Shown: in pieces, positions 23,827 through 35,355 of the stretch
Position numbering within the stretch: the stretch's first letter is position 1
How the letters are laid out: the number at the start of each line of letters is the position of its first letter
Source: Aldrovandia affinis
Taxonomy: Eukaryota > Chordata > Actinopteri > Notacanthiformes > Halosauridae
Assembly (NCBI GenBank): GCA_029706075.1
Contig: JAINUG010000039.1
Span: forward strand, 5,212,001 to 5,276,000
DNA length: 64,000 nucleotides
Direction of reading: 5' to 3'
The notes under the pieces: generated by a model
The model's database searches: none
What the model was told of the DNA's origin: nothing
The model's input: only the letters and a program-made list of their open reading frames with translations
Position numbers and translations under genes: made by a program

Positions 23827-24730
23827 CACTACCAGTGAAAAGTTTTAGAACACCCCCATTTTACAGTTTTTACAGAAATGTAAGCAGTCCAAGTCCAGTG
23901 AATAACCTGAAATGGTACAAAGGTGAGTGGTAAACTGCCAGAGGTAAAAAATTAAAATAATAAAAACAGTTTAGGTTACCAAAAAAATAATGTACATTTG
24001 TTGGCAGTGAGTAGTTTCCTACACCATCAAAAGGCACTTGGAAACGGGAAGAAACTCTGACAGGAAGAGGTCTGGCAGACCCAAAGCCACAACAAAATCA
24101 GAAGACAAGTGTCTGAGAGTCAACAGCTTGCGTGATAGGCGGCTCACAGGGCAACAGCTTCAAGCACAGCTTAACACTGGTAAGGAAGTTTCAACTGTGA
24201 AGAGAAGACGTCAAGCTGCAGGTTTGACAGGTCAAGTGGCAGTAAGAAAGCCATTGCTAAGATGGTAAAATAAGAAAAAGAGGCTTGCCTGGGCCATGAA
24301 GCACCGCCAGTGGACTACTGAAGACTGGAAGAAGGTCTTATGGACCGAGGAATCAAAATTTGAAATCTTGACATTTTGAAAGGTTTTTGTAGGCTGTTGA
24401 GTAGGTGAAAGGATGGTTCCTCAGTGTGTGACACCAACTGTCAAACATGGAGGAGGAAGCGTGATGGTCTGGGGCTCTTTTGCTGGATCCAGAGTCGGCG
24501 ACTTGCACTGTGACTATTAACCCACGTTAGCCCATTACTTTTTCCCTGAAAAGGGCCTTTTTTTATAACTCTGAAATGTACATTATTTTTCAGTTTTTGG
24601 TAACCTAAACTTTTTATTTATTTACCTCTGGCAGTTTACCGCTTACCTTTGTACCATTTCAGGTTATTCACTGGACTTGAACTGCTTAAATTTAAGTAAA
24701 AACTGGAAAATGGGGGGTTTGGGTGCTAGC
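23827..24730 (+). mobile_element. Tc1-like transposon with long inverted repeats, defective
   Basis: Left end CACTACCAGTGAAAAGTTTT after TA. Inner inverted repeats of over 100 bp share TTCACTGGACTTG, ATGGTACAAAGG and AACTGCCAGAGG. The plus strand encodes RKRSGRPKATT, then WTTEDWKKVLWTEESKFEI (Glu where the first catalytic Asp is expected) and VKHGGGSVMVWGSF. The third catalytic part is deleted and the right end is degraded. It is inserted in the gypsy-like remnant. Confidence 0.75.
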
Positions 24731-24869
24731 GTATTAAAAGGTAGGAAAATTATATGCTTGACAGTTAAATGTTTTCACAAGCGATACAGGCTTTTTTATA
24801 TAAGGTTTTTATTTAAACTTCATTTAACTTTTACACGTTATTGGGAAGTTCGACAAAACTGTTGCGCAA

Positions 24870-25340
24870 AAAATATCAGACAATCCCAGAAATGCTAAGT
24901 ATACTCGCCATGATGTACAGAACAGGTTCATTGAAATTATGGTAAATATGGTTAGGGAGCGAAAGGGAGGAAGCTGGACTGTTTGCATTGATAGTCGACG
25001 AAAGTAAGGACATCAGCAAAAAGAACAGGTGTCTGTGGTGGCACGCTATTTGCACAATGTTGTTTCAATGGTAGAATTCCTACATTTCATTCCAGCCGAT
25101 GGATTAGACGATGATTCGCTTTTAAAAACAATCAAACTGACACTTAATAAATGCAACATTAACGACAATACGTGCGTTGATCAATGCTATGACGGCGCAG
25201 GCGTTAGAAAAGATGTCCCACAGGTACTGTATATCCATTCATCGTCTAAATCTTGTTTTGGTGGACTGCGTTAAAAACCGGCGGCAGAGTTCTTTGAATC
25301 AGTGCAGGTGATGTCTACACATTTTTTTTCGGGCTCCGTC
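24870..25340 (+). pseudogene. hAT-type (DUF4371/TTF) transposase fragment
   Basis: Reads KYTRHDVQNRFIEIMVNMV, then KKEQVSVVARYLHN, LHFIPADGLDDDSL, DQCYDGAG and YIHSSSKSCFGGL. This is the central part of ZMYM1-like hAT transposases (relatives have a YDGA motif and YIHC). There are stops and no ends; it is a fossil. Confidence 0.55.
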
Positions 25341-26460
25341 CCTCATGATCTTTTCCTAAAAAACAAAAATAAATCGAGCCAACACAAGCTCCCGTTGATT
25401 TTGCAATGAGTGAGATGGTCTAAGCAGTGTTTATCTGTCATGTTGTGGCAATGTTTTCCTGGCTATTGGTATTGAGGGTCTGGGTCATTGTATTAATTTG
25501 TGAGTGCGTGAGATGGCAGTACATAAGCTAAATCAATGCATAGCATGCTTGTTGTAGTAGCCGTGCTGTAATATCTGACTAGATGTATTATGTAATGTAG
25601 CCTTCATAGCCGTGGTCTGCGCGCCATGAGCACCTCCTCACAACCATAAAGCACCCCCAACCAAAATTTTCTGGGGCCGTCCCCGTGCCCAGCTAAACGT
25701 TTTCAAAACGTTGTGGAACATAGCAGTCAATTTGAGACGACGTTATGACGAGAACGTTTCACAAACAGTCTTAGAACGTATTTATTTTTCCAACCTTTAA
25801 GCAACTTCTGTCAAAGAACAGAAAAAAAACATTCCAGGTATGTGGCTAACAAGCATGCTGGTAAAATCCCCTGATGACTGACATTTAGAAATGAAAAAAA
25901 CCCTCTGGACGGTATGTGTCATTTATTTACATAATGATCCGTAGTGTTGAAATTGACGCACTGAAGATAAACGATGACTTGACATTTTCAAGTTTTTGTG
26001 AGCTTGTTTTAAAGCTTTGCGATTACTTCAACTTAAACTGATTAAATAAATATTTGTTTATGACTCAAAATGACTTTATACGAAGGGCAACCTCTTTCTA
26101 ATAATCAAAATAGGTGAGCAGACACACCCATTCAAGATATAAATGGTGTCGGCTACTTTTAAATAACAATAGGCAAGATACAATTGCAGACATTGTAGAG
26201 AAAATGTTAAATTACATAACTAAAAAAATCAAATGAACAAACAAAATCCAAAAGTGAAAACGTAAAAGTAAAAAAACAAAAACATAGCAGATTTAAACAG
26301 TTGAAAAACACCTCTGGTATCCGTAACATTCTCATAGCGTTCTGGAGACAAGTCATTGCTCTAAAGAAACGCCCAAATGTGGATTATCCATTATATTTTC
26401 CCGCCTATTTGGCAAACAGCAATTCGGCACACAACACTATTAGCCTTTACAGCTGCTATA
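25341..26460. other. Intergenic stretch, nothing recognised
   Basis: AT-rich sequence without supported features. Confidence 0.5.
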
Positions 26461-26463
26461 TAT

Positions 26464-26700
26464 AGCCACGATCTGGGGCAGCATTTGGCTGTCCGCCCCA
26501 GGGGGAGTGGGGAGGGTGAGCCGGCACAATTTCGTCAAGGAGCGGAAGTGCGTCCGTGGCCAGGTTTCGTCTCGGAAGAGTCGGCTCTGCCGGCAGGGAA
26601 ATTGGCTCGTGAGGATAGGCGGCGGACTGGTGGGGGAGGGTGCATTTTGATAAATAGATGGTATGCAACCAAATTGGGAGAAAAACAGGAAGAAAAAAAA
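26464..26700 (+). mobile_element. tRNA-type SINE body and tail (GC-rich family)
   Basis: Shares GCATTTGGCTGTCCGCCCCA and CCAAATTGGGAGAAAAA with the SINE copies at 36251 and 56312. The tRNA head is missing. Confidence 0.65.
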
Positions 26701-26974
26701 CAGTAGGCTAAATGGAAAAAAAAGAAAATGTATATTCTAATTACGTTAATTTAATGAAAATGAAAATGACAATACTATACTTTGTGCTTTCAAAGAAAAC
26801 GTGTTTATTTCGGATTTTGTAACACAAACCTAACTCGTAGAATCATGCAAATCACGCTGTCAACAATGCCAAACTCTATATAATACTCTTCGAATAATAC
26901 CAATAATTGAAGTAAAGCTGAAAAAAACCCATGGCGGTTGTGTCTGAGCCGGTCTGAGATTTAGCGTGACTATT

Positions 26975-27140
26975 CATTTTACATTTACATTTTAAGCATT
27001 TAGCAGACGCTCTTATCCAGAGTGACTTACAAGATGTGCATAAATCCTACATGGTAGGAACCACCATAGTTCGAGATCAGTGCAGTAATACAGCGATAGA
27101 CATCATTGTAGGCAGCTGCGTACCATACCTTTAACACTGG
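26975..27140 (-). mobile_element. V-SINE-related fragment
   Basis: CATTTAGCAGACGCTCTTAT is the complement of the conserved V-SINE tail. It shares about 160 bp with the insertion at 27867. Confidence 0.7.
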
Positions 27141-27339
27141 GAAGGAAAAGGTTAGCAATTTTTTACATTGAGTAAGCAAGCAGTGGTGATAACACTGTGA
27201 CGATTGCGCTTGTCTGCAGTATTGCTAGCTCCACCCTTAGGTCCCTGTTTGGCTCACTAGTACCTAAACAGAGGAGTAGCTAAATTCAGCACGGCTACTT
27301 AGGCTCGGTACGGTTTGTTTGGCAGTGGAAAAAGCGTAA

Positions 27340-28735
27340 AAATGTGGGAGAACAGATTGGAAACCGTACTGTACTATACCGTACTGCGCCACATGAAACT
27401 ATTTGTGCGGAAAGGCAACAATCAGAAGAGATTGCAATACGCAAAAGACCATAAAGCATGGAGCGACAACCAGTGGCAGAAAGTCATATGGGCCGATGAG
27501 TCCAAATTAGACATTTTTGGTTCACAAAGACGCCAGCCTAAGTCAGAATTTGGCCATAAGTACCTTAATGCCTGTCTGCAGACTTCTGTGAAGCACGGTG
27601 GGGGCTCTGTCATGGTCTGGGGATGCATTTCAGCCAACGATGTAGGGGATCTATCGAAATCGATGGAATTATGAATGCTGAGAAATATAAACAGATCTTG
27701 ATTCATCATGCTGTACCTTCAGGAAAATGACTGATTAGAAAAAACGTTATCTTTCAGCACGATAATGACCCCAAACACATTGCAAACATGATTAAAACCT
27801 AATTGGAGAGGAAGTGTGCAGATGGAACACTCACAGTATTAGATCGGCCACCTCAGAGCCCCGAGCTACATTTACATTACATTAACATTTTAAGCATTTA
27901 GCAGACGCTCTTATCCAGAGCGACTTACAAGATGTGCATAGATACATGGTAGGAACAATCATAGTTCGCGCAAGAGATCAGTGCAGTAATACAGCGATAG
28001 ACATCATTGCAGGCAGCTGCGTACCATACCTGTACCGCTGGGAAGGAAAAGGTTAGTAATTATTTTTATTTTAAATTTTTTAATTAAATGAAGTAAGCAG
28101 GGGTATATAGTATTGTGGAGCCTGAATATAGTGGTAGTGGAGTCTGAAAATGTGGGTTTTGAGTCTCTTGCGGAAGATCGCAGGTGATTCCGTGGTCCTG
28201 ACCAATTGCAGAAGGTCGTTCCACCAGCGAGGGGTCAGGACAGAGAAGAGACGAGATCGCGAGGAGCGGCTGCCAGGCGCCCGGAGGGATGGGGCAGTCA
28301 GTTTGCCAGAGGCGGCGGAGTGGAGGGGTCAAGGACAGTGGGGGCAGATGAAGATGGTTTAGGCACAGAGGGGTTGGGGAAGGGAAAACATAATTGAAGC
28401 TGTGTGGGATCACTTGGACAGGGAAAAGAACAAAAAGCAGCCAAAGTCAAATGAAGATCATCCTGCAAGAAGCTGGAAAGAATTTACCACAGGACTATTT
28501 GAAAAAATTACACAAGTCTACCAAAGCGAATTGCTTCAGTTTTGCATTCTAAGGGAGGCCACACAAAATACTGTCTTGTTTTAAAAACACAAGACGTTTT
28601 TGTTACTTTTCATTATTAATGTTTCTGTGTTTACTTCAATGTTACATAGTGTTTTTTTCAACCAAATAAACACTTACTGCTCATAAATGGCTTTAATTTG
28701 AATTTTTAAGAGTGGCCTAAGACTTTTGCACAGTA
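27340..28735 (+). pseudogene. Tc1-like transposase, split by an insertion
   Basis: The first part reads KRLQYAKDHKAW, WQKVIWADESKLDIF (first catalytic Asp region) and VKHGGGSVMVWGCIS. The frame ends early at 27674 by mutation. After the insertion at 27867-28387 the C-terminus resumes with NIIEAVWDHLDREKN. The right inverted end CCTAAGACTTTTGCACAGTA is near 28710. The left end is not recognisable. Confidence 0.75.
27867..28387. mobile_element. SINE-like insertion in Tc1 transposase
   Basis: Carries the V-SINE tail complement AGCAGACGCTCTTATCCAGA at its left end, then unique sequence with TTCCACCAGCGAGGGGTCAG. It splits a PELNIIEAVW transposase motif between PEL and NII. The target duplication was not resolved. 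Confidence 0.65.
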
Positions 28736-29351
28736 CTGTGTGTGTATATACACTCAGTGGTCACTTTATTAGCTACACCTTTCTAGTACTGGGTAGGACC
28801 CCCCTTTGCCCCCAGAACAGCCAGAATTCTTCATGGCATGGATTCAACAAGGTGCTGGAAACATTCCTCAGAGATTCTGGTCCATGTTGACATGATAGCA
28901 TCACGCAGTTGCTGCAGATTTTGCTGCACATTCATGTTGGTTCCACCACATCCCAAAGGTGCTCATTGGACTGAGATCTGGTGACTGCGGAGGCCATTGT
29001 ACACTGAACTCATTGTCATGTTTGTGGAACCAGCTTGAGATGAGACATGCGCATTATCCTGCTGGAAGTAGCCATTAGAAGATGGGTGGTCATAAAGGGA
29101 TGCACATGGTCAGCAACAAGACTCAGGTAGGCTGAGCTTGAACCAGTCTGGCCATTCTTTGCTGACTCTCTCATTAACAAGGCGCTTTCATCCACAGAAC
29201 TGCTGCTCGCTGTACGTTTACTGCTTTTCACCCCATTCTCTGTAAACTCTAGAGACTGTTGTGTGTGAAAATCCCATGAGATCAGCAGTTTCTGAGATAC
29301 TCACACCACCCGTCTGGCACCAACAATCATTCCACGGTCAAAGTCACTTAA

Positions 29352-29553
29352 CCCATTAAGACCTGGAACAATTTTCGATTAATGAAATGCGCTGTGATTC
29401 GCTGAAATAGACGTGGGGGAAATGAAGTGCACGTTGGTGTCGGCTTTTTTTTTTGAAATTTTTTTCCAGAAAACCCTCAGGTTTTAAGAGGTTGTGTAGA
29501 ATAATTGCTTAGATTTTAATAGGCGTTTTTCAGGCATTTTAGGTCTGAATGGG
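29352..29553. mobile_element. piggyBac-type MITE
   Basis: Flanked by TTAA on both sides (29348-29351 and 29554-29557), with inverted ends CCCATTAAGACCT and AGGTCTGAATGGG. It is inserted at a TTAA inside the Tc1-like element. Confidence 0.8.
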
Positions 29554-29693
29554 TTAAATCACATTTATTCCCCATTCAGATTTTTGGTCTGAACAACAAC
29601 TGAACCTCTTGACCATGTCTGCATGCTTTTATGCATTGAGTTGATGCCACATGATTGGCGGGTTAGATAATTGCATTAAGGAATAGGAGTACA

Positions 29694-30245
29694 TGTTGTT
29701 GGAGCCACAATTGACCTTTAAGTTGATTTGGTTAATTTGACCTGTGAACCTGTGGAAAAAGAACATAAAAATATGAATGTAAACATGTATCAAACAATAT
29801 GTTTATATTAATCACTTACCTTAGTTATGGTTTGATGCATTCTATAGGATATGGAATTATGTGTATATTACTTACCTTAGTTATCTTACGCTTACCTCTG
29901 GATGGCTCCCTCTTCAGGTAATTCTGTTGGTATAGAAATCTGTGTAATCAATGAAATGCCGCTCACCTGGAGAGAGTCCTAGTCAGACGGGGAGCGGAAC
30001 AGTTTTTGACCACACTCACCCACGCAAACAAAAGGTATTGTTTTATTGGATTAATCGTATTGGATTTATGTTGAAACTGCAGAGAATATATTTTGTTTGA
30101 ATGCAAATAAATGCGACCTTTGTTGGAATTTTACCGCTGGATCTCTGCTTGTTATTTTCTGGATTGTGGAGGATTTGTGCGTCAGGAACCCCGCTCCAAC
30201 TTGGACGGTGGCTGAAATAGTTTTTTGTTAAGAGAAGCCACTATA
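29694..30245 (+). mobile_element. LTR-like insertion inside Tc1 element
   Basis: It separates the last 30 bp of the Tc1-like element from the rest. It has a poly(A)-signal-like CAAATAAATG near 30104, typical of the R region of an LTR. The flanks both contain TACATGT, but exact borders are uncertain. Confidence 0.45.
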
Positions 30246-30267
30246 CATGTGTATGTAATAAAGTGGC

Positions 30268-30270
30268 CAC

Positions 30271-30302
<32 letters not shown>

Positions 30303-30338
30303 CACACACATATATATATACACACACACACACACAGC
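30268..30338. repeat. TG/TA microsatellite
   Basis: TGTGTG, TATATA and CACACA runs right beside the Tc1 end. Confidence 0.9.
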
Positions 30339-30371
30339 AGCTTATAGGCTAATAGTTTTTTTCCATACTTT

Positions 30372-31111
30372 GCCCACTTCTTTGTCGCCATGCTGTCAGT
30401 ATAACTCCCCAAAATCAACACTGGCGCGCGCGTGCACTTCTCTCACGGGTGGCGACGGTAATGGTGACGATGACGGACGAGGTCATGACCGATCAGCGGG
30501 AAATATTATAATTAAGATTCAGATGCAATGCTTGTGGTATTACACCAGGACGGTACGTATAACATGTATTGTAGGGTATCTGGTGAGGGTTAAACCAAAC
30601 ACTGCCAGCTCAAACGGAGTGAGTGACCAGGTCTGCGCACTGTACGGGTGGAGCCTCGCATCTGAACTCCAGAAGGTGTTAGATGTGGGACTGCGACAAC
30701 TTCAAAGGAAATTGGCAACGAGAGTGTAGGCGCATATCTCGTCTGTTAATAGCAATGGGTTGCTGCGAGCTATGGAAATAGTGTGGCATATTCCATAATA
30801 GTTCCGTTTGTCAGGGGCATGTGTTATTTCCGGCTACTATTGAGATTAATGAAAGGAACAATGTTTGTCTTGATAAAATACCCATAGCTGACAAGAGACA
30901 GTTGAGTTGAATTCTGTCGAGGTGCATGTGCGTGGGTATGGTGTGTGCATACATGCATACATATGCATGTGTGTGCGCGTGCATGCGTGTATGGTGCATT
31001 CATGTGCACATGTCCTCCCAAAATCTTTCCAGGGGGGATCCTTCCAGACAAACCAGATGTACACTCTTGTATATTACTTTAAGTTTATTCCAAGAAAAAT
31101 AACAACAACAA

Positions 31112-31124
<13 letters not shown>
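30372..31124 (+). repeat. 753-bp direct repeat, copy A
   Basis: Matches copy B at a constant offset of 1,405 bases with no indel and about ten substitutions by eye. It ends in poly(A). It has a CpG-rich start (GGCGCGCGCGTGCAC) and a good donor-like GACG|GTACGTA near 30551. No protein family was recognised; a 151-codon frame covers part of it but is not conserved evidence of a gene. Confidence 0.85.
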
Positions 31125-31144
<20 letters not shown>

Positions 31145-31323
31145 ATTAAAAAGCAGAAATAAATTAAGATGGTGATCTTAATTGAAAATGCATAAATAGA
31201 GGCATTTAAGTGCATAGCTAAAAGCCTTTAAGGTACATGGAAAGAAAAAGTGCATAGATAAAAACCTTTCAGGTACATAAAAGAAAAATACATTAAAAGT
31301 ACATAAAATAAAATAAAATAAAA

Positions 31324-31776
31324 TCAATCATTTAAAAGCTTGTTTAAAAGGTATGTTTTGAGCTGTTTTAAAAAATGCCAGCCGGAGTCTGCCATCCTAA
31401 TGTCCTGCGGGAGAGTGTTCCAAAGTTTTGGGGCATAGTAGCTGAAGGCACTCTCACCGCTCTTTTTATGAAGTACATGAGGTACATTGAGGAGGTTGGC
31501 TGTGGCAGATCTGAGAGCTTGAGTTGGCACATAAAAAGACAGGAGGTCTGTAATGTACGAGGGAGCTGAGCCATTTAGTGCTTTGTATACAATAAAAAGG
31601 ACTTTAAAATCAATTCTAAAAAGATACTGGAAGCCAGTGCAGTGAAAATAAAACAGGCGTTATATGTTTTCTCTTCCTTGTTTTAGTTAGAAGTCTGGCT
31701 GCAGAATTTTGAATAAGCTGTAGTTTTTCGATTGACTTTTTAGGAAGACCAGTTAAAAGGGCATTACAGTAGTCAA
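31324..31776 (-). pseudogene. Non-LTR retrotransposon reverse transcriptase 3' end (L2/CR1/Rex-like)
   Basis: The minus strand reads [40 protein letters not shown], then after a frame break YAPKLWNTLPQDIRM and QLKTYLLNKL. This is the usual end of a LINE ORF2. It is 5'-truncated exactly at the start of repeat copy B and followed by an A/T-rich 3' region at 31125-31323. Confidence 0.75.
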
Positions 31777-32529
31777 GCCCACTTCTTTGTCACCATGCTG
31801 TCAGTATAACTCCCCAAAATCAACACTGGCGCGCGCGTGCACTTCTCCCACGGGTGGTGACGGTAATGGTGACGATGACGGACGAGGTCATGACCGATCA
31901 GTGGGAAATATTATAATTAAGATTCAGATGCAATGCTTGTGGTATTACACCAGGACGGTACGTATAACGTGTATTGCAGGGTATCTGGTGAGGGTTAAAC
32001 CAAACACTGCCAGCTCAAACGGAGTGAGTGATCAGGTCTGCGCACTGTACGGGTGGAGCCTCGCATCTGAACTCCAGAAGGTGTTAGATGTGGGACTGCG
32101 ACAACTTCAAAGGAAATTGGCAACGAGAGTGTAGGCGCATATCTCGTCTGTTAATAGCAATGGGTTGCTGCGAGCTATGGAAATAGTGTGGCATATACCA
32201 TAATAGTTCCGTTTGTCAGGGGCATGTGTTATTTCCGGCTACTATTGAGATTAATGAAAGGAACAATGTTTGTCTTGATAAAATACCCATAGCTGACAAG
32301 AGCCAGTTGAGTTGAATTCTGTCGAGGTGCATGTGCGTGGGTATGGTGTGTGCATACATGCATACATATGCATGTGTGTGCGCGTACATGCGTGTATGGT
32401 GCATTCATGTGCACATGTCCTCCCAAAATCTTTCCAGGGGGGATCCTTCCAGACAAACCAGATGTACACTCTTGTATATTACTTTAAGTTTATTCCAAGA
32501 AAAATAACAACAACAATTTAAAAAAAAAA
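31777..32529 (+). repeat. 753-bp direct repeat, copy B
   Basis: Second copy, nearly identical to copy A, beginning directly at the truncated 5' end of the LINE. After the shared poly(A) the sequence diverges. Confidence 0.85.
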
Positions 32530-33360
32530 CGAAAACAAAAAAAAACAACCTTCAGGAAAATACAATTCCCATGATGCACAGAGAGGACATAAGTTAATAT
32601 AGCATGGCTGAAAACATGTCACATGACCAGGTCCATACTGTGCCGCCAGAGAGAGCGAGAGAGCGTTGCTGCAAAATCACAACAACGTTGAGAGAATGCT
32701 GAGTGACATCTGGTTATTCATTCATTCACAATCTACCTTTTGTTATTACTCCTGTAATCAAAAAATGCTTGGGGTTACTGACAACGATGAGCTCAATAAT
32801 AATACAAAATAAAAAGGAAGAAGAAAAACACAAAAGAAAAATCTTCTCAAATGAATGTTTCATAAATATGATGCACATTAGCACATTAGTGTAACAAAAC
32901 ATTGCTTCTGTAAACATTTGCTTAACGTAAGGTGTGCATTATAATGAAACCGCTGCAGTTGTATGATTATTGTCGAGGTTAAATAAAATTACAGAAAGAA
33001 ACCACCCTTTAAGCTTCTTAACTAAACCTAAAAGTTGAAAAACATGATGCTAAATGATGTTCACAAATGCACTTTTCATATCAACGTAGTGGTTTTGCAA
33101 TACTGTTTACACTTGTAACTTTGCCAACTTGGCACTTAAAAAAGAAAAACACAGCAAAGGACTGCATTTCACAGACTGCAAAGAGAAAGACAGAGAGAGA
33201 GAGAGGGAGAGAATGTTTTCCCATGTGAAAATTTCAACAGCTATCCATTAATGGCGATAAAGTAATTTACGAAAAGGACCTGATGACTCTGCTGGGCAGC
33301 AAGAACAAGTCTGATGACAGACAGTATCCCAGGGTCCAGGGACCAATTACCATAGATGCA
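32530..33360. other. Intergenic stretch, nothing recognised
   Basis: AT-rich; a short GAGAGA run lies near 33190-33210. Confidence 0.5.
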
Positions 33361-33426
33361 CGCACACACATATGCGCATACACACATGCACGCACACGTG
33401 CACACACACACGTGCCCACGCACACG

Positions 33427-33466
<40 letters not shown>

Positions 33467-33470
33467 ACCA
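33360..33470. repeat. (CA)n-rich microsatellite
   Basis: CACACA with CG interruptions, downstream of MAP4K4. Confidence 0.9.
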
Positions 33471-34157
33471 TGTGAACACACATGCAAGCACATGCTCCCC
33501 CATACACCCGTTGGTTCTTCTGCTGAAAGTCCCTCCCTCACCTCCACGCACAAGAATACGAGAAAACAATTGGCTTATGAAACACTGAGACAAAGAGGTT
33601 CCAACGCGCCGGCCAATCGGGAGGGCCAGACGCTTACGGCAGCCAGGTCGCGGTCTCAGAAAGGTGTCCAGGTTTTTGAAGAAAATCCCTTTTTGAAGAC
33701 TGTCACTGTAGACAGAGGCATGCCCCTAACAGGCCTTGCCCACGAAGACACGAAATGCAGGCGAGACACCGCGTGGAGGACCACACCACCGTCTCAATCC
33801 CAGAGCTCTACCTTCCAGAGAAGATTGGGGCGTCGTCATTTCATCCTCAGGACTAAAATAACCCAGTCAGAGGCACATCTTAACAACAACAGAAAATGTA
33901 CTCATGACCTGGTAATGGAGCTGACCACGGCTCAAAAAATTAAAACCCCCCCCAACCCCCAAAAACAACCCCCGAAAGGAATACTTGCCCGCATGTTTAA
34001 TGAAACAGTTTGAGTTCAGGCACCTGTACGGACGCCTGACACTCTGCTCAGTTCACAAACAGCGTTCGAGGACCCTGCAAAAGAGCTCAGGCCGCATTAG
34101 GAGACAGGGGCCTTAGACAGGAGCCAGGCGGCATTGGGAGAGACTTCACTTAACAGA
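33471..34157. other. Sequence past the proposed MAP4K4 poly(A) signal
   Basis: A long open frame continues here from the CA repeat on the plus strand, but it shows no family motif. It may be additional MAP4K4 3'UTR if the 34158 poly(A) signal is not used. Confidence 0.4.
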
Positions 34158-35355
34158 TTTATTTCCAATGTACTGTACAATTCCTGTCCCCTGTTTGTGA
34201 TAAAAGACAGTTCGGATGAGAGTCTGAGCCGATGTCCAAACACCCTAGTCTCCTCTTCGGCTGGTCGATTTTAAAACCCAGGACCCTCCGGGTTAAGGCG
34301 GGACCATGCCAGTGACCACGGGAAGCAGTATCCCGCTTACATCTTTTAGAGGACTTTAGTGCATTGCATTCAGTAAACAAAATATAAAAGGACCCAAGAA
34401 AAGAAAAGAAAAATTGGACCAATGAAACGTTAACACAATCCGGTTTCCAAGCATCGTACGGTTTTAGAATTCTAGCAAAGTTAAACCGTTCTGCAGTTTA
34501 AAAAAAATGGGATACTTAGTACTGGGCCAAGAGTCACCATTCCTCCCAGGGTGTTTGTCTGTCTAATAACACGCACTCTACACCTTCCAGATGGCTTTCC
34601 CATCTTTCATCAGCGCCATTCAGAGCAGGAAGGGCTCTGTGGAATAGTGTTTACCTCAGTCATCAGAGTCTGGTGGGGGAAGGGGGTCACTTCTGTCTAT
34701 GTATGAGCTGGGGAATTGAGGGGTAACAAGGCATGCACTGGGTTAGGGCAGGAGCCAGGGGTACAGGGGAGATGGGGGGGAGATCAGCTCTGGGGTCCAT
34801 TGAAGTCAAAACTAAGAGGGAACTTTCCTCTTCCTCCACTTTCATTCCGGAGAAAGCTTCAGACCTTTCGCCGTCCGTCTTCTAGCACTTCCGCAGTTGG
34901 GGCAAGCCACAATTTAGACTGAGGGGACTGGAGATTTATGTCATAGCAAATTTAAGGAGAAGAGCAAAAAAAGAAAGGAAAAACCACATCAGAGCAGAGT
35001 TCAGCTACACTTTTCTTCTAGGACTGGGGTCTTATCTCGGGGAAGGGGGTCACAGAACAGCACCGTCGTAATTCGTACGCCCGGCGACATCGCCGTCGTC
35101 CTGGCGACATCGTCGTCGTCGTTGTCCCGGCGACGATCCTAACACCCAACGTGCAGTCTCATCAGCACCCATTTCTTTCAATTTCTTGTGTTTCTTTTTA
35201 ATGTATCTATGTATTCGTTTTAAAATGCGGCTCGTGTTGACTGGCCGCCGGGCTGCAGGTGTTGTCAGGCCGCAGTGCGGGTGCGGGGCTGCGGCTCCAG
35301 CGGCAGATGCAGGTAAAGGTTGTTGGGTTTTCATCGCGGTCGTCCAGCGTCTGTC
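34158..35355 (-). other. map4k4: Probable MAP4K4 3' untranslated region
   Basis: This is non-coding sequence directly after the stop. A minus-strand AATAAA (34163-34158) is the nearest canonical poly(A) signal, giving a 3'UTR of about 1.2 kb. Positions 35070-35142 hold a run of CGAC/GTCGTC-type triplets. The true end could lie further left; only cDNA could fix it. Confidence 0.45.

Larger units (their letters stand above)
28749..30272 (-). mobile_element. Tc1-like transposon with nested insertions, defective
   Basis: Ends CACTCAGTGGTCACTTTATT and AATAAAGTGGCCACTG are inverted copies. The minus strand retains VADHVHPFMTTH-like transposase sequence. It is interrupted by a piggyBac-type MITE (29352-29553) and an LTR-like insertion (about 29694-30245), and most of the catalytic region is deleted. 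Confidence 0.75.

Noticed and set aside
30274-30729. 151-codon open frame over repeat copy A
   Set aside because: It begins in a TA/CA microsatellite and has no recognised motif; the shared part in copy B mirrors duplication rather than selection.
33372-34013. 213-codon plus-strand open frame
   Set aside because: The first third is a CA repeat; the rest has no recognisable domain and lies opposite or beyond the MAP4K4 3'UTR.
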